NCBI GenBank assembly: GCA_900466605.1
Contig: UBMU01000007.1
Coordinates: 1 to 64,000 of the forward strand
Origin: Hyphomicrobiales bacterium
GTDB lineage: Bacteria > Pseudomonadota > Alphaproteobacteria > Rhizobiales > Rhizobiaceae
DNA: 64,000 nucleotides
Direction: 5' to 3'
Part shown: in pieces, positions 16,731 to 25,579 of the stretch
Numbering within the stretch: the first letter of the stretch is position 1
Layout of the letters: the number at the start of each line of letters is the position of its first letter
Translations under genes and position numbers: made by a program
The notes under the pieces: generated by a model
The model's database searches: none
Seen by the model: only the letters and a program-made list of their open reading frames with translations
What the model was told of the DNA's origin: nothing

Positions 16731-17153
16731 TTACCTCCACCCGGCATCCGTGATCGCCTGATTGCATGCCTTGCCAACATGTTTTTCGGCCTTGATCAGG
16801 CAGGCGAGGATATAACCGTCACCTTTAACGCCGGAGCATCGCTGCGACATATCGTGCTTGCAGACCTTCTCATATGCCATTTGCGCTTGCTCACGCTGGG
16901 TAATGGAGGCAACGACGCTCGAAAGCGATCCCTTGCAAACTGTAGAGACCTTGGAGGCATTCTTCTCGAGGCAATCGGCGATACGTCCGTTTCCAAGATT
17001 TAGCCCGGCGCAATATTTCTTAATGTCTGCGCCGCAATCCTCGGCGAGTTTTGTAACCGCATCGGCGTAACTTATGGTCTCAGCTCTGGCGATTCCGCCG
17101 CACGCCAATCCGCACAAAAGGAGTGTCACTGCAATTCGTATCTTCAAGGTCAT
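16731..17153 (-). CDS. Secreted cysteine-rich (GLG1-type) protein
   Basis: A 140-residue protein with a signal peptide (RIAVTLLLCGLACGGIARA) and two cysteine-rich units: CGADIKKYC...GNGRIADCLEKN...VCKGSL and CKHDMSQRCSGVKGDGYILACLIKAEKHVGKAC. The pattern matches the GLG1-type cysteine-rich repeat also seen in bacteria. It probably forms disulphides in the periplasm. It sits between a large membrane protein and OmpA in one operon; its role is unknown. A longer in-frame reading into the upstream gene was rejected. Confidence 0.78.
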   Translation of the reverse strand: MTLKIRIAVTLLLCGLACGGIARAETISYADAVTKLAEDCGADIKKYCAGLNLGNGRIADCLEKNASKVSTVCKGSLSSVVASITQREQAQMAYEKVCKHDMSQRCSGVKGDGYILACLIKAEKHVGKACNQAITDAGWR

Positions 17154-17233
17154 TCCCCCTTTCCAAACAAGGCGTCTGGCGACGCCGTCCCAATAACATT
17201 GCGTTGACCGGCCGGAGTTCGGACCGCTTTCAT

Positions 17234-18451
17234 TCAAAGCAGTAGGAGCTTCTTCAAGACGGAAAAGACCTCCTTGTATGGCAGCTTCGTCGCACCGGCG
17301 ATCGCAAATGGAACGAGTGCGGCTGCAGCTACCGGCAGCAGAGTGCTTCGGTTGATGAGCATTGATGACAGTTTTTTCGTCTGGTCGTATTGCTTGGTAA
17401 GATCCAGTGGTTCGACTGGCGCGTCCGCTTCCTGTTGATCGGCGGCGACAACATTGCATCCGATCGATTTGCGCTCGGCGGCTCGCTGTAAAACGGTCGC
17501 CCGCGCCGACAAGGTGCGAAGCGTCTTGTCTTTCAATTCAGATAGCGGCTTGGAGAAGGCGGAAAGCGGGTACGCAAAGAACGCAAAGACCACGATTAAC
17601 CAGCACCCCATGATTGTCGTCAGCGTTGCTACAGTAAGACCTCCTTGCATCATGTGTTTTGCAACAGCCGCAGCCATCCCGGAACTGACACCGAATACGA
17701 ACAGGATGTAGGCATTCGGATATTCCCCCACGAATGAAAGCCCGCCTTTTCCGTCCGGATGCGTCGCAACCAGCCGTAGCTCCAGTCGCGCGATCCTTCG
17801 AAGAAGCTGCGCCCAGACGAGATGCCGCCAGACGCCGCGAAGCAGCAGAAAGACGAAAAGCGGTATGCTAACCAACGCGCACCACCACCCTGCGGCAGTT
17901 AGTCTGTGACCACCCGCCGTAACACCGGCGGCCCATGTTGAAGTGGGCACCTCGCTAAAGGTCGTAAATGCCACAAACGCCGACATCGCAGACAAGAGAA
18001 GGCACACGAGTTCAGCAACCCCGGAATTACGCTGGCGAAGGGCAGTTGTCACCGCGGTTGCTGCTGCACCCATGGAGCCGGGGGCAATCAGCGGAGCTCG
18101 AACAAATTGCCCCAACTTCCGGCTCAGGCTCGCCTCCACAGCTTGTTCGGCTGCCACGAAGGCAGCGATCGCGATAAGAAACCGAGCCCATGGGCCGGGA
18201 TCAGTGAGATAGCTCGAAATCGCAGGTTCGTCTGAAATCACCGTTGCGAGAACCAGAATGAATGGAACTCCCCACGCAATCGCGACAAACAACGCTATGC
18301 GTTTGCCAGTGTTCAAGCTCTTATCGTGCAAGAGCTTCAGCCGCCGTTGCAGATCAAAGAACGGGCCGCCGTGGGATGCAAGGAAATCCAGTTGTTTTTT
18401 CTCAAACGCGTCGGCGCTCGGAGGCGAGGCTGCTTTCATTGGGTCAGACAC
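17234..18451 (-). CDS. Multi-pass inner-membrane protein
   Basis: Protein of about 405 residues with six or so membrane helices: IALFVAIAWGVPFILVLATVI, FLIAIAAFVAAEQAV, ELVCLLLSAMSAFVAF, WWCALVSIPLFVFLLL, YILFVFGVSSGMAAAV, LIVVFAFFAYPL, and a C-terminal segment. No transporter or enzyme motif is recognised. The start is probably the GTG at 18451, 2 bp after the DUF2950 stop with AGGA upstream; ATG 18439 is the alternative. It is the third gene in the envelope operon. Confidence 0.75.
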   Translation of the reverse strand: MSDPMKAASPPSADAFEKKQLDFLASHGGPFFDLQRRLKLLHDKSLNTGKRIALFVAIAWGVPFILVLATVISDEPAISSYLTDPGPWARFLIAIAAFVAAEQAVEASLSRKLGQFVRAPLIAPGSMGAAATAVTTALRQRNSGVAELVCLLLSAMSAFVAFTTFSEVPTSTWAAGVTAGGHRLTAAGWWCALVSIPLFVFLLLRGVWRHLVWAQLLRRIARLELRLVATHPDGKGGLSFVGEYPNAYILFVFGVSSGMAAAVAKHMMQGGLTVATLTTIMGCWLIVVFAFFAYPLSAFSKPLSELKDKTLRTLSARATVLQRAAERKSIGCNVVAADQQEADAPVEPLDLTKQYDQTKKLSSMLINRSTLLPVAAAALVPFAIAGATKLPYKEVFSVLKKLLLL

Positions 18452-18453
18452 CG

Positions 18454-19398
18454 TCAATCCTCGGTCACCGTCCACCGGTCGCCAGGGTTGAACTGCTTCA
18501 TGCCACGTGCAATTTTGTCGGTGTCGTCGCCCAAATCTGCCTGGTAAACGATCCCGTTGCGGTTGACCACGAAGGTGTTAACTCCGGTCTCACCGTATTT
18601 AACCGGCCAGGCAACTAACGCGAACCCCGCAATCATATTGCCGTTGATGACGTAGTCGTAGGCGCCGCCGGCAATATTGCTGCCCTGACGGGTGAGGACT
18701 TTGTAACGGTAGCCAAAATAGCCCTTGTCCTTGGCCTTGTCGAATTGAACATAGTCGAGATAAGGCGCTGCCGGGCTCTCACCCAGGTTTTCACTTTCGG
18801 GCCAGTAAAGACCGTCGGCACGACCGGGGCTGCTCACCAGCCTCTGGGCATACTCCAAGACACCATCTCCGTCGTGATCGGCCCCTGCGTATTCTTGCTG
18901 GGCGTCCACATACCCGCGCACCGTCTCGATCGTCTGGATTTCGTTTTCGCCGATGCGACGATTGATGATTTCCTCAATGCCTACGACTGGATCAAAAGCG
19001 AACTTGCCGGTCTGCGCCTTTACGATCGGGAAGGGGAAAGGCCACATGATGTCGCCGACGTCGATGATGTTCTGACCGTTTTTCTCCTCTAAAGCGATAC
19101 GCTTTCCTATGCCCTCCTTGATGGCGCCGAGCGTTTCCGAAACGCCCTCGGTCGCTTTGAGGTGGGCAGCGTCGACACCGAGGATCGACGCCAACTTGTC
19201 GAGATCGGCCGCAGCGACGGCTGCCTTGAAGGCGTTCATGGCCGCATCGGGCGTATCGAATTCCGTAGCAGGCTGCTTGCTGACGAGATCAACAAGGTTT
19301 GTCTCTGCCGAAAGGGTGCTTCCTGCAGCAGGAAGGAATAGGCCGAGAGCAATGACGGTGACCAAACGAAACTTCTGGCAGGGCTTATTCGAGCTCAT
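18454..19398 (-). CDS. DUF2950 family exported protein
   Basis: A 314-residue protein with a signal peptide (RLVTVIALGLFLPAAGSTLSA). It has the DUF2950 body: TPDAAMNAFKAAVAAADLDKLASILG, YAGADHDGDGVLEYAQRLVSSPGRADGLYWP, GYFGYRYKVLTRQG and WPVKYGETGVNTFVVNRNGIVYQADLG. The family is periplasmic and often next to DUF3300, as here. GGAG 8 bp before the ATG at 19398 fixes the start. It lies 23 bp after DUF3300. Function unknown; the DHDGDG motif could bind calcium (inference). Confidence 0.9.
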   Translation of the reverse strand: MSSNKPCQKFRLVTVIALGLFLPAAGSTLSAETNLVDLVSKQPATEFDTPDAAMNAFKAAVAAADLDKLASILGVDAAHLKATEGVSETLGAIKEGIGKRIALEEKNGQNIIDVGDIMWPFPFPIVKAQTGKFAFDPVVGIEEIINRRIGENEIQTIETVRGYVDAQQEYAGADHDGDGVLEYAQRLVSSPGRADGLYWPESENLGESPAAPYLDYVQFDKAKDKGYFGYRYKVLTRQGSNIAGGAYDYVINGNMIAGFALVAWPVKYGETGVNTFVVNRNGIVYQADLGDDTDKIARGMKQFNPGDRWTVTED

Positions 19399-19421
19399 GG
19401 CAATCACTCCGTTTGTTCGAT

Positions 19422-20963
19422 CTAACGATGACGTCCGCCGTGGGGAACGCGTGCATGGCCACCGCCGCCACCGCGACCGCCGCTGAAGTGGCCACCGCCG
19501 CCGCCACGACCACCGCTGAAGTGAGCGCCGCCTCCGCCACCACCACCACGATGTGTGGCGAACTCCGGACGGCTGGCATGGTGACCACCACCCATTGCGC
19601 GACCGCCGCGCTCGGAATGGAGGTTTGCAGCACCGCGCGAGCGCACTTCCCCAAGTCCCGACGGATGGTTGGGGCGCCCATCACGCTTGCCGGCCATCGC
19701 ATGCTTGCCAATCTCGCGGTTCAGATCAGGACGGTTTCCGATCTCGCCGCGACGCTCGCCAGCGGGCCTGTTGGCAACGCGCTCACGGATCTCGCCACCG
19801 CCGCCGGCGCCAGGGCGATTTTCAACGCGATTACGCAGCTCTCCACCACCACCAGCACCGGGACGGTTCAGATCTGGTCGGTTGCCACCCGCAATCTTAT
19901 TGGCCCGGATATCCTTGATGGCCGAAGGCGTCACCCTCGAGCGGTCGACGTTGGCGGCTCTTGCCTTGACCGATTTCGCCTTGGTGCGGATGTCATTGTT
20001 CCCCCCAGCCTCCAGGCGGTTGCGGATATTGTTCTTGTCGATGTTGGCGAACTGGTTGTGGTCGAACTTGATCTTGCTGCGGTCGACATTTTTCCAGTCA
20101 ACATCGTTGAAATTGATCTTGCCGTTTCGGTTGATGTTGTTGAAGCAATGGTCGCAGTCAATATCGATATCATTGCCGTCGAACCGACCGCCCCAAACGC
20201 CCCATCTGTCCCAGTCGACGACTGCTCCAAAAACCGCGCCTGTCACAAAACCGGCGAAGTAAGTGGCAGTCGGGTAGTAGTAGTTGGGGTACGGGTCTGG
20301 GTAGTAGCCGATTGGTGCCGGTGCGTAGCCCTCCTCGTACAGCATTTGGGGCTCGTACTGCGGCACGTAAATTTTCTCGGGGTTGGCGGCCTGAATGATA
20401 ACATTGTCGTTCTGTTGAACCACCTTGACCTTGTCATCGGTCTTGATGATTCCGTCGGCGACGGCCTTGTCGCGCAGCGTCTGGATTGCGATCAGCAGGT
20501 CCTTTTGCTGGTCGGTTACCGCATCACCCAGCTGCTGCGTCCAATCGAGGTCGTCGCTCATCATCTTGACGATATCGGGATAGTTGAGGAGGGAGACTAT
20601 GCTGCCGTCCCAGTCGTCCTTGGGCTTCAATGACGAGTTGCCTTTGACCTGATCCAGAAACCGGGACGCTTCTATAATTTGCAGTGGATAGAGCGAAGCC
20701 GATGTGACAAGCGCCACCAGTTCATCAGGATAGAGCGCTATGCGAGCGACAAGCACCTCCAACTCATCTTCGCTCAACGTGTCAGCCAGCACGGGATCGG
20801 AGGCAGGAGCTGATGAAGGCACGGGGACGGCTGCCGACGTCGAGGAGGGTGGTTGCTGCTGGGAGTGGAGCGCAGTCTGACTGAGCGTCAGCAGCGCTGC
20901 GGCAGCCATCAACAAGCTCAACAGTCCTCGCGCACGGGTGGCGTGTCCTGTACCAATTGCCAT
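19422..20963 (-). CDS. DUF3300 family exported protein with Gly/Arg-rich tail
   Basis: A 513-residue protein. After a signal peptide (GLLSLLMAAAALLTLSQTALHS) comes the DUF3300 domain at about 60-280 (LVARIALYPDELVALVTSASLYPLQIIEASRFLDQVK, then IYVPQYEPQMLYEEGYAP). An Asn/Asp-rich middle (FNNINRNGKINFNDVD) and a repetitive tail follow; NRPGAGGGGE occurs twice and HFSGGRGGGGG twice. The tail looks disordered and may bind polyanions or the cell wall. GGAGG 8 bp upstream fixes the ATG. First gene of the operon; shared element B lies 95 bp upstream. Confidence 0.9.
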   Translation of the reverse strand: MAIGTGHATRARGLLSLLMAAAALLTLSQTALHSQQQPPSSTSAAVPVPSSAPASDPVLADTLSEDELEVLVARIALYPDELVALVTSASLYPLQIIEASRFLDQVKGNSSLKPKDDWDGSIVSLLNYPDIVKMMSDDLDWTQQLGDAVTDQQKDLLIAIQTLRDKAVADGIIKTDDKVKVVQQNDNVIIQAANPEKIYVPQYEPQMLYEEGYAPAPIGYYPDPYPNYYYPTATYFAGFVTGAVFGAVVDWDRWGVWGGRFDGNDIDIDCDHCFNNINRNGKINFNDVDWKNVDRSKIKFDHNQFANIDKNNIRNRLEAGGNNDIRTKAKSVKARAANVDRSRVTPSAIKDIRANKIAGGNRPDLNRPGAGGGGELRNRVENRPGAGGGGEIRERVANRPAGERRGEIGNRPDLNREIGKHAMAGKRDGRPNHPSGLGEVRSRGAANLHSERGGRAMGGGHHASRPEFATHRGGGGGGGAHFSGGRGGGGGHFSGGRGGGGGHARVPHGGRHR

Positions 20964-21057
20964 CGGCAAAACCTCCTTCGGGTGGATTGTGGACGATCCC
21001 AAAACAATGACCACGACAGATGTGGACGCCAACCGATCAGAAAACAGACCGTCCGAT

Positions 21058-21086
21058 AAGTACGTTACGGTAAAACCGAACGTAAC
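21058..21086 (-). promoter_or_regulatory. Shared element B upstream of DUF3300 operon
   Basis: Minus strand TTTTACCGTAACGTACTT (21075-21058). The adjacent GTTACG (21086-21081) makes an imperfect inverted repeat of GTTAC/GTAAC arms. It is 95 bp before the DUF3300 start, in the same orientation as elements A and C relative to their genes. Confidence 0.5.
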
Positions 21087-21155
21087 ATAGGCCGCAGATA
21101 CGAGCGGATCTGTTGTTTGACCACAGCAGGTTGCCATCGCCTGATCACGCTGCGA

Positions 21156-21950
21156 TTAACCTCCCGACGGAGTCTTGAACCCTTGTAGGGTCCAGTCGTA
21201 GACGGTCGCGTCGGTGCGAAAGTAACCGAGCCTCGCCGACGCCAGATCGAGTATGTCGACGACAATCGCAGTCCAGACGACGGTGAGAAGAAAGATCAGG
21301 AAACGCACTGGCCGGCCCTTCAGTCCGAATTGGTAGCCCAAGGCGGCCATGCTCAAAAGCATCACTCCGATCAGCAACCAGAAGACCTGCCACGGCAATC
21401 GCATTCCGAGTGCGAAGCGCTCTGCCGTGCTCGCATCGAACGTCTCATTTACAGAGGCCATCAAGGCTCCCGAGATTGCGTCGGGACGTTCGCGTACAAT
21501 CGAAGAGACCCGGCTCCATATCTGCTGCTGGAGCGCGGAGGTATCATTGTTCGCCTTGGCGATAATTCCGTCGTCTCGCTCTACCCTCACGAAATCCGCT
21601 CGCACGCGAGCATAGTCTTCAAGCAACTTGGCAATCTCGTCTCCCGTTTGAGTGCCGATCGCGGTCGCCCTCAGCCAGGCCGTGCCGATGGCGTTTGCCT
21701 CCGAGAGCGTGCCCTCCCTTCTCTCAGTGAAACGTGTCGACGCATATGATAAGGTCAACGCGAGAACGAACGCCAGAAGCGCCAGCATTCCCGCAACCAC
21801 GGTTCCCACGTTTTCTCCTTGCCCCGCCTTTCTCTGCTTACTCCGTGCGCCAAGGCGAAAGCCCACTTCATGGGCAACAAGCTGTACCAACAGGAGAACC
21901 AAAGCGAACGCCAGGGTGCTCCATTCGGCAATCGAGATGATCAGGTCCAT
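21156..21950 (-). CDS. DUF4239 (bestrophin-like) membrane protein
   Basis: A 264-residue protein. It has an N-terminal helix (LAFALVLLLVQLVAHEVGFRLG), a second (VVAGMLALLAFVLALTLSYA), then the family signature RREGTLSEANAIGTAWLRA, a soluble helical region, and two C-terminal membrane helices (FWLLIGVMLLSMAALGYQ and FLIFLLTVVWTAIVVDIL). The family is annotated as bestrophin-like, hinting at ion conduction, but is unproven. The gene precedes the DUF3300 operon by 190 bp; shared element C lies 99 bp upstream of its start. Confidence 0.85.
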   Translation of the reverse strand: MDLIISIAEWSTLAFALVLLLVQLVAHEVGFRLGARSKQRKAGQGENVGTVVAGMLALLAFVLALTLSYASTRFTERREGTLSEANAIGTAWLRATAIGTQTGDEIAKLLEDYARVRADFVRVERDDGIIAKANNDTSALQQQIWSRVSSIVRERPDAISGALMASVNETFDASTAERFALGMRLPWQVFWLLIGVMLLSMAALGYQFGLKGRPVRFLIFLLTVVWTAIVVDILDLASARLGYFRTDATVYDWTLQGFKTPSGG

Positions 21951-21955
21951 GGTTA

Positions 21956-22120
21956 CTCCACCGTGATATCGAGTGTGGCAGCAGTCTCCGGACGGAAATA
22001 GCCAACCGAAAGCGCGACGGGCCGACCATGAGGAAAAGCTGGATCGGCAGGAAGTACGTTACAGTAAATGCGGCGCGATCGACCGCATTGGTGATCTTGG
22101 AAAGAATGTCCAGGCGTTCT
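21956..22120 (-). pseudogene. Possible decayed DUF4239-like fragment
   Basis: The minus strand between 22120 and 21956 encodes, across two frames, a helical stretch (ILSKITNAVDRAAFTVTYF) and an end with VGYFRPETAATLDITVE. The latter resembles the ARLGYFRTDATV end of the DUF4239 protein next door. There is no intact start. It may be the wreck of a tandem copy, and it overlaps shared element C. Confidence 0.3.
22049..22068 (-). promoter_or_regulatory. Shared element C (exact copy of element A)
   Basis: Reads TTTACTGTAACGTACTTCCT on the minus strand, identical to 13369-13388, and lies 99 bp upstream of the DUF4239 start. Confidence 0.5.
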
Positions 22121-22195
22121 GCTTCGTATATGAGATGCAGGGCTGAACGAACTTCGAACTGATGCTGACGGGAACATTATCACCTTTGCCGCCTG

Positions 22196-22588
22196 CTAGG
22201 CGACTTCTGTGCAGACGAAGTCGCTGAAGTGGCTGACTGGATACGCCTTCGTCAAAGCCGAGCGGATCGGAGCTTTCGACGAAGACGATGCATCGACCAG
22301 CACAAGTCCGCGCTCCTCGGCTTGGGTAAATGGAAGACGTCCGCTATATATCTCCGCAGCCGCGGCCCGCGATATCACCACGATGGCATCGCGCGCACCA
22401 TCGGCGTCGGGATCGATGCGTGGTGCCGAGGGATTGGCTCGGACGTCGAAGCTGCCAAGAGTCGGATGGAAGTAGCCCCACGTCCTGCTTTCAATCATCA
22501 ACACGAAGCTCAGGGGAAGGCTAGGAAACGCGGGCGCATTTTGAAGTACGTTACTGCAAATCCAGACGTAACAATCCTGATACTTCAT
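22196..22588 (-). CDS. Hypothetical protein
   Basis: A frame of 130 residues whose C-terminal 95 look coding (RTWGYFHPTLGSFDVRANP, DADGARDAIVVISRAAAAEI, EERGLVLVDASSSSKAPIRSAL). GAGG lies 5 bp before the ATG at 22588. An internal ATG at 22498 is possible, because shared element D (22544-22554) would then be upstream of it. The GYFHP motif echoes the DUF4239 C terminus. No family recognised. Confidence 0.4.
   Translation of the reverse strand: MKYQDCYVWICSNVLQNAPAFPSLPLSFVLMIESRTWGYFHPTLGSFDVRANPSAPRIDPDADGARDAIVVISRAAAAEIYSGRLPFTQAEERGLVLVDASSSSKAPIRSALTKAYPVSHFSDFVCTEVA
22544..22574 (-). promoter_or_regulatory. Shared element D
   Basis: Core GTAACGTACTT (22554-22544 on the minus strand), preceded by TTTGCA and, further upstream, GTTACG. 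The layout is close to element B. It overlaps the start of the hypothetical gene at 22196-22588. Confidence 0.4.
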
Positions 22589-22705
22589 CGTTACCTCTTC
22601 ACTATTGGAGGTTTTGGAAAACGTGTCGGCGTCACGACGGTCAAGCGGGAGCGGCATTGGAGCAATCCTCGAAGGGAATGGTTCCTTCTGTAAAGGAGAG
22701 CACAA

Positions 22706-22801
22706 ATGTACGTTCCAACTCGCTATCGACAGGCTCGTGTTATCTCTGCTTCGGACCGGATTTCGATGCAGCAAACTGAGCCACCGGTCGGGTCATACTA
22801 A
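22706..22801 (+). CDS. 31-residue peptide upstream of DUF982
   Basis: Short gene with an AAAGGAG ribosome binding site 7 bp before its ATG. Its TAA overlaps the AAGGAG that serves the DUF982 gene. The peptide (MYVPTRYRQARVIS... ending PPVGSY) is soluble. The arrangement suggests translational coupling or a leader peptide. Function unknown. Confidence 0.4.
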   Translation: MYVPTRYRQARVISASDRISMQQTEPPVGSY

Positions 22802-22811
22802 GGAGCCGCGA

Positions 22812-23069
22812 ATGGCCGACATCAGAAAATGGTCAAGACCCATCTCATTCGTCTCGCCTCAAACCGGGGATTATCGAACGATTGAAAGCGCAGGCGATGC
22901 CATCTTGGTTTTGAGAGCCCCTAGCTGGCCGGTACAGGCTGGTAAACAACTGCGTGAGGCAAAGAAGGTGTGCTTGGAGGTCATCGAAGGGAAACGGCCG
23001 CCAGCGGAAGCTCGCAGAGCGTTCATCGCGGCAGCTGTTGAGGCACATGTTTTCGTCAAGGAGAAGTGA
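22812..23069 (+). CDS. DUF982 family protein
   Basis: An 85-residue rhizobial-type protein. Family pattern: W-rich N terminus with DYRTIESAGDAILVLRAPSWP, then LREAKKVCLEVIEGKRPPAEARRAFIAAAVEAHV. Cytoplasmic, function unknown; the family is multi-copy in Rhizobiaceae. AAGGAG 7 bp before the ATG supports the start. Confidence 0.85.
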   Translation: MADIRKWSRPISFVSPQTGDYRTIESAGDAILVLRAPSWPVQAGKQLREAKKVCLEVIEGKRPPAEARRAFIAAAVEAHVFVKEK

Positions 23070-24042
23070 CGGAACGCGGCACACTCATCAGCCGCCCGTG
23101 GCTATGGGCTTGGAATTGGAGCGCGCGACATTGCGTGCGGCGGGTGAGCACTACGTTTGGGACTTTCCCGTGCGCCGTATACGCCTGAACACCGCAGCAA
23201 TCATTTGCAGCCTGCTTGAACGCGAACCACTGGCTTCTCGCTACTATTGCGAAGATCTGCCAACGCTTGCGCGCTAAGCCGCGTCATACTCGAACCAATG
23301 ATAGTATCTGAAATTTCAATACCATTTTGGCTATCGATGACCGACCAGTTTCCGTCCTCGCGCGAGTGTACATGATATCTCAGCAAGCGTGCCTCCCTTG
23401 GGTAAGACCCAATCATAGTTTCGGCGTCCCAGATGGGAAGACGACCAAAGGAAAGCGGTCGTCCACGGAATTTAACGACTTTTGCAGTTGCTCCTGAATC
23501 TGATCGATGGAGAAGCTCGCCGGGCGTCGCGCTGGCGATAGTCCTTAATCGTCGGGACACCTTTGCCCCTTTTGCGTACTTCGAGCCCACGTGGCGCGTC
23601 AAAGGACGAAGCGCAGCGGAAGCCGCGGCCAAATGCGACTGTCTACATACGACCACAGTCCATTAGCGTATCGTCATCAAGGATCGGTCGATTGGCACGG
23701 AAAGGACATTTCGTGGGGCCGGCGACCAACTACTGCTCCGGGTCGAGGGTCTGGAGATACCGTTGACCACAATGATGAGCGAGCCTCTTCCGCAACACAT
23801 CGAACCAGTTGCCATCTCAATTGCGCCCGAGAAAGTCCTGATCTTTTAAACCCGAAGAGGCGATGTTGGCAGACCTCGGGGTTCGTTGCAGATGGGCTGT
23901 CGTGCCAAGGGTCAGTAGTAACCTATACCCGCGTATGTGTGCGGTATGCCCTATGGATAGCATCCGAGCTCAGGGAATGAGGCTAACCTCCCTCAGCTGT
24001 CACGAACGAGGAGTTCGATGACAATCGCAAAGGAGCAGGCCC
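23070..24042. other. Low-coding region
   Basis: About 1 kb with no supported gene. A minus-strand stretch around 23400-23230 (RYHVHSREDGNWSVIDSQNG) looks weakly coding but has no start. It may be a decayed gene. Confidence 0.35.
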
Positions 24043-24192
24043 ATGACTTCATCCCTTGGCCAACAGCAATTCAAAGAATCTGATGAGGTCCTGCGCGCTA
24101 ACTTTCCAGCCCGCCCGAGCCGCTTGTCATCAACAACTGACTCACGCGCGCGCAAACTGGCGGGCCGGGCGATGATTTGCAGATCGCGTTGA
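24043..24192 (+). CDS. Hypothetical 49-residue protein
   Basis: Supported only by AAAGGAG 7 bp before the ATG. Sequence MTSSLGQQQFKESDEVLRA continues into a basic tail. No family recognised; could be spurious. Confidence 0.25.
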   Translation: MTSSLGQQQFKESDEVLRANFPARPSRLSSTTDSRARKLAGRAMICRSR

Positions 24193-24277
24193 TTGAGACC
24201 TTCCAGCTAGTGACCGGATCGCGCCCGGGACGACACCTAAAGCAATCAGAGCATTTTGTTAAGAAGGGTTATAACCG

Positions 24278-24943
24278 ATGCAGACAAAGAAGGCCACGCA
24301 GCGGAATGCCCGCAGCGGCTCTGAAATGGCAGAGATTGTCAGATCGACGGCGGTGTTTCGCCAGCTTCGCCATTTGGGGTTTAAAACCATAGACTTGGAG
24401 GTCGACTCGGAGTTTCTCTCTGAAGGTCCGTCCCCCTTTCATGAACTCGGATTTTGCACCTCAGGCAAGCTGTTACTGCTTGTTGGGAGCGGGTTCGAGC
24501 GAGTTGAGACTTTCACGATAAAGCCACATGACTTGTTCTTCGTTCCGGCAGGAACGACATACAGCATCCATAATGACGACGACAACACATCTAGTCTTTG
24601 CCTGGCCTGTGCACGTGACGGCGTAGACGCACAGGAACTGCCGCTGGTTGGAGGTGGACGTGTCCTCATACACGATGCAAGCAACGGCGAGGAAGACTTG
24701 CAAGCGGCCAACCCCCACATCCGGACTGGAAGTGATGGTGAAGAGGGCTACGAGGTCCTATTTCGCGATCGAAGCAATGTCGCTGCTCGTCAAAACACAG
24801 TGGGCGACGTGTTCAACCGTCATGTTGTCGCCAGAGAGTTCGGAATACCGGAACCACGGCTACCAGACATGAACTTTGGCTTTTTTGATCCGCTGGTCCT
24901 TAGACCGCTGGCCTTGCACGGACAAGAAGATCTAGGGCTGTAA
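24278..24943 (+). CDS. Cupin-domain protein
   Basis: A 221-residue soluble protein with one cupin barrel at about 45-125. Motifs: HELGFCTSGKLLLLVGSGFERVETFTIKPHDLFFVPAGTTYSIHN. The usual double His of metal-binding cupins is not evident, so catalysis is doubtful; it may sense or bind a ligand. The C-terminal 90 residues (EEGYEVLFRDRSNVAARQNTVG, GFFDPLVLRPLAL) match no domain I recognise. It is monocistronic and the ribosome binding site is weak. Confidence 0.65.
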   Translation: MQTKKATQRNARSGSEMAEIVRSTAVFRQLRHLGFKTIDLEVDSEFLSEGPSPFHELGFCTSGKLLLLVGSGFERVETFTIKPHDLFFVPAGTTYSIHNDDDNTSSLCLACARDGVDAQELPLVGGGRVLIHDASNGEEDLQAANPHIRTGSDGEEGYEVLFRDRSNVAARQNTVGDVFNRHVVAREFGIPEPRLPDMNFGFFDPLVLRPLALHGQEDLGL

Positions 24944-25123
24944 AGAGGCAAAGCCCCGCTGTCGTGGCAGAACTCGAACGGCGGCGTTGCACCGGCCGAG
25001 CGCGTTTTGGCAAACGGACCTTCCGCCCAGCGCATCACCTAAGATTTAGATGCCTGCCAGACAGGTGATCGATATGCCGGAAAGAAGTCGACTTTACTGA
25101 ACAGCCGCGGTCCTAGTTGGACT

Positions 25124-25486
25124 CTAGAGAAACCCGACGTGTTCGCCAAATGGAACGTCGTCGTCCCAGTTCCCGGTTCCAATCCGCTCGCTCTCGCCGG
25201 ACAGACGCTCGTCGGGGCCATCCAACGTTGGACCATACACTGACCTGTGGTGACGGCCCGATGTCCGATCCATCGATTGATCTTCATCTTTTGATTCAGT
25301 TTCCGAGCCATCTGAATTTGGCGACGCTGCAGGACGCTGTTTGCGGGTAAAGAGGTTGGCAGAAATGATGTCCTGTCGCTCAGCTACCCATGCCCTGTCC
25401 GGCTCAGATGTAATTGATGTGCTAGTATCGACACGCGTAGCCGAGGTGGATACCGTAGCAGATATCGGAGTGATTTCTTCGACCAA
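25124..25486 (-). CDS. Hypothetical hydrophilic protein (TTG start)
   Basis: A 120-residue protein without membrane segments: a Ser/Thr-rich start, then NLFTRKQRPAASPNSDGSETESKDEDQ and a motif-like end (RSVYGPTLDGPDERLSGE, GNWDDDVPFGEHVG). Start is a TTG with AAAGGA 7 bp upstream. Likely disordered. No family recognised. Confidence 0.4.
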   Translation of the reverse strand: MVEEITPISATVSTSATRVDTSTSITSEPDRAWVAERQDIISANLFTRKQRPAASPNSDGSETESKDEDQSMDRTSGRHHRSVYGPTLDGPDERLSGESERIGTGNWDDDVPFGEHVGFL

Positions 25487-25579
25487 ACGTCGGTCCTTTC
25501 AGCGCGCTAACTCAACATATCCCAACTGACGCCCAGGGCGCACCTCGCGCGACCGGTGTTTCGTAACCAGTGAAGACGA

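Noticed and set aside
19413-20633. Plus-strand frame of 406 codons rich in Val and Ala
   Set aside because: Mirror of the repetitive DUF3300 gene; low-complexity artefact of its codon use.
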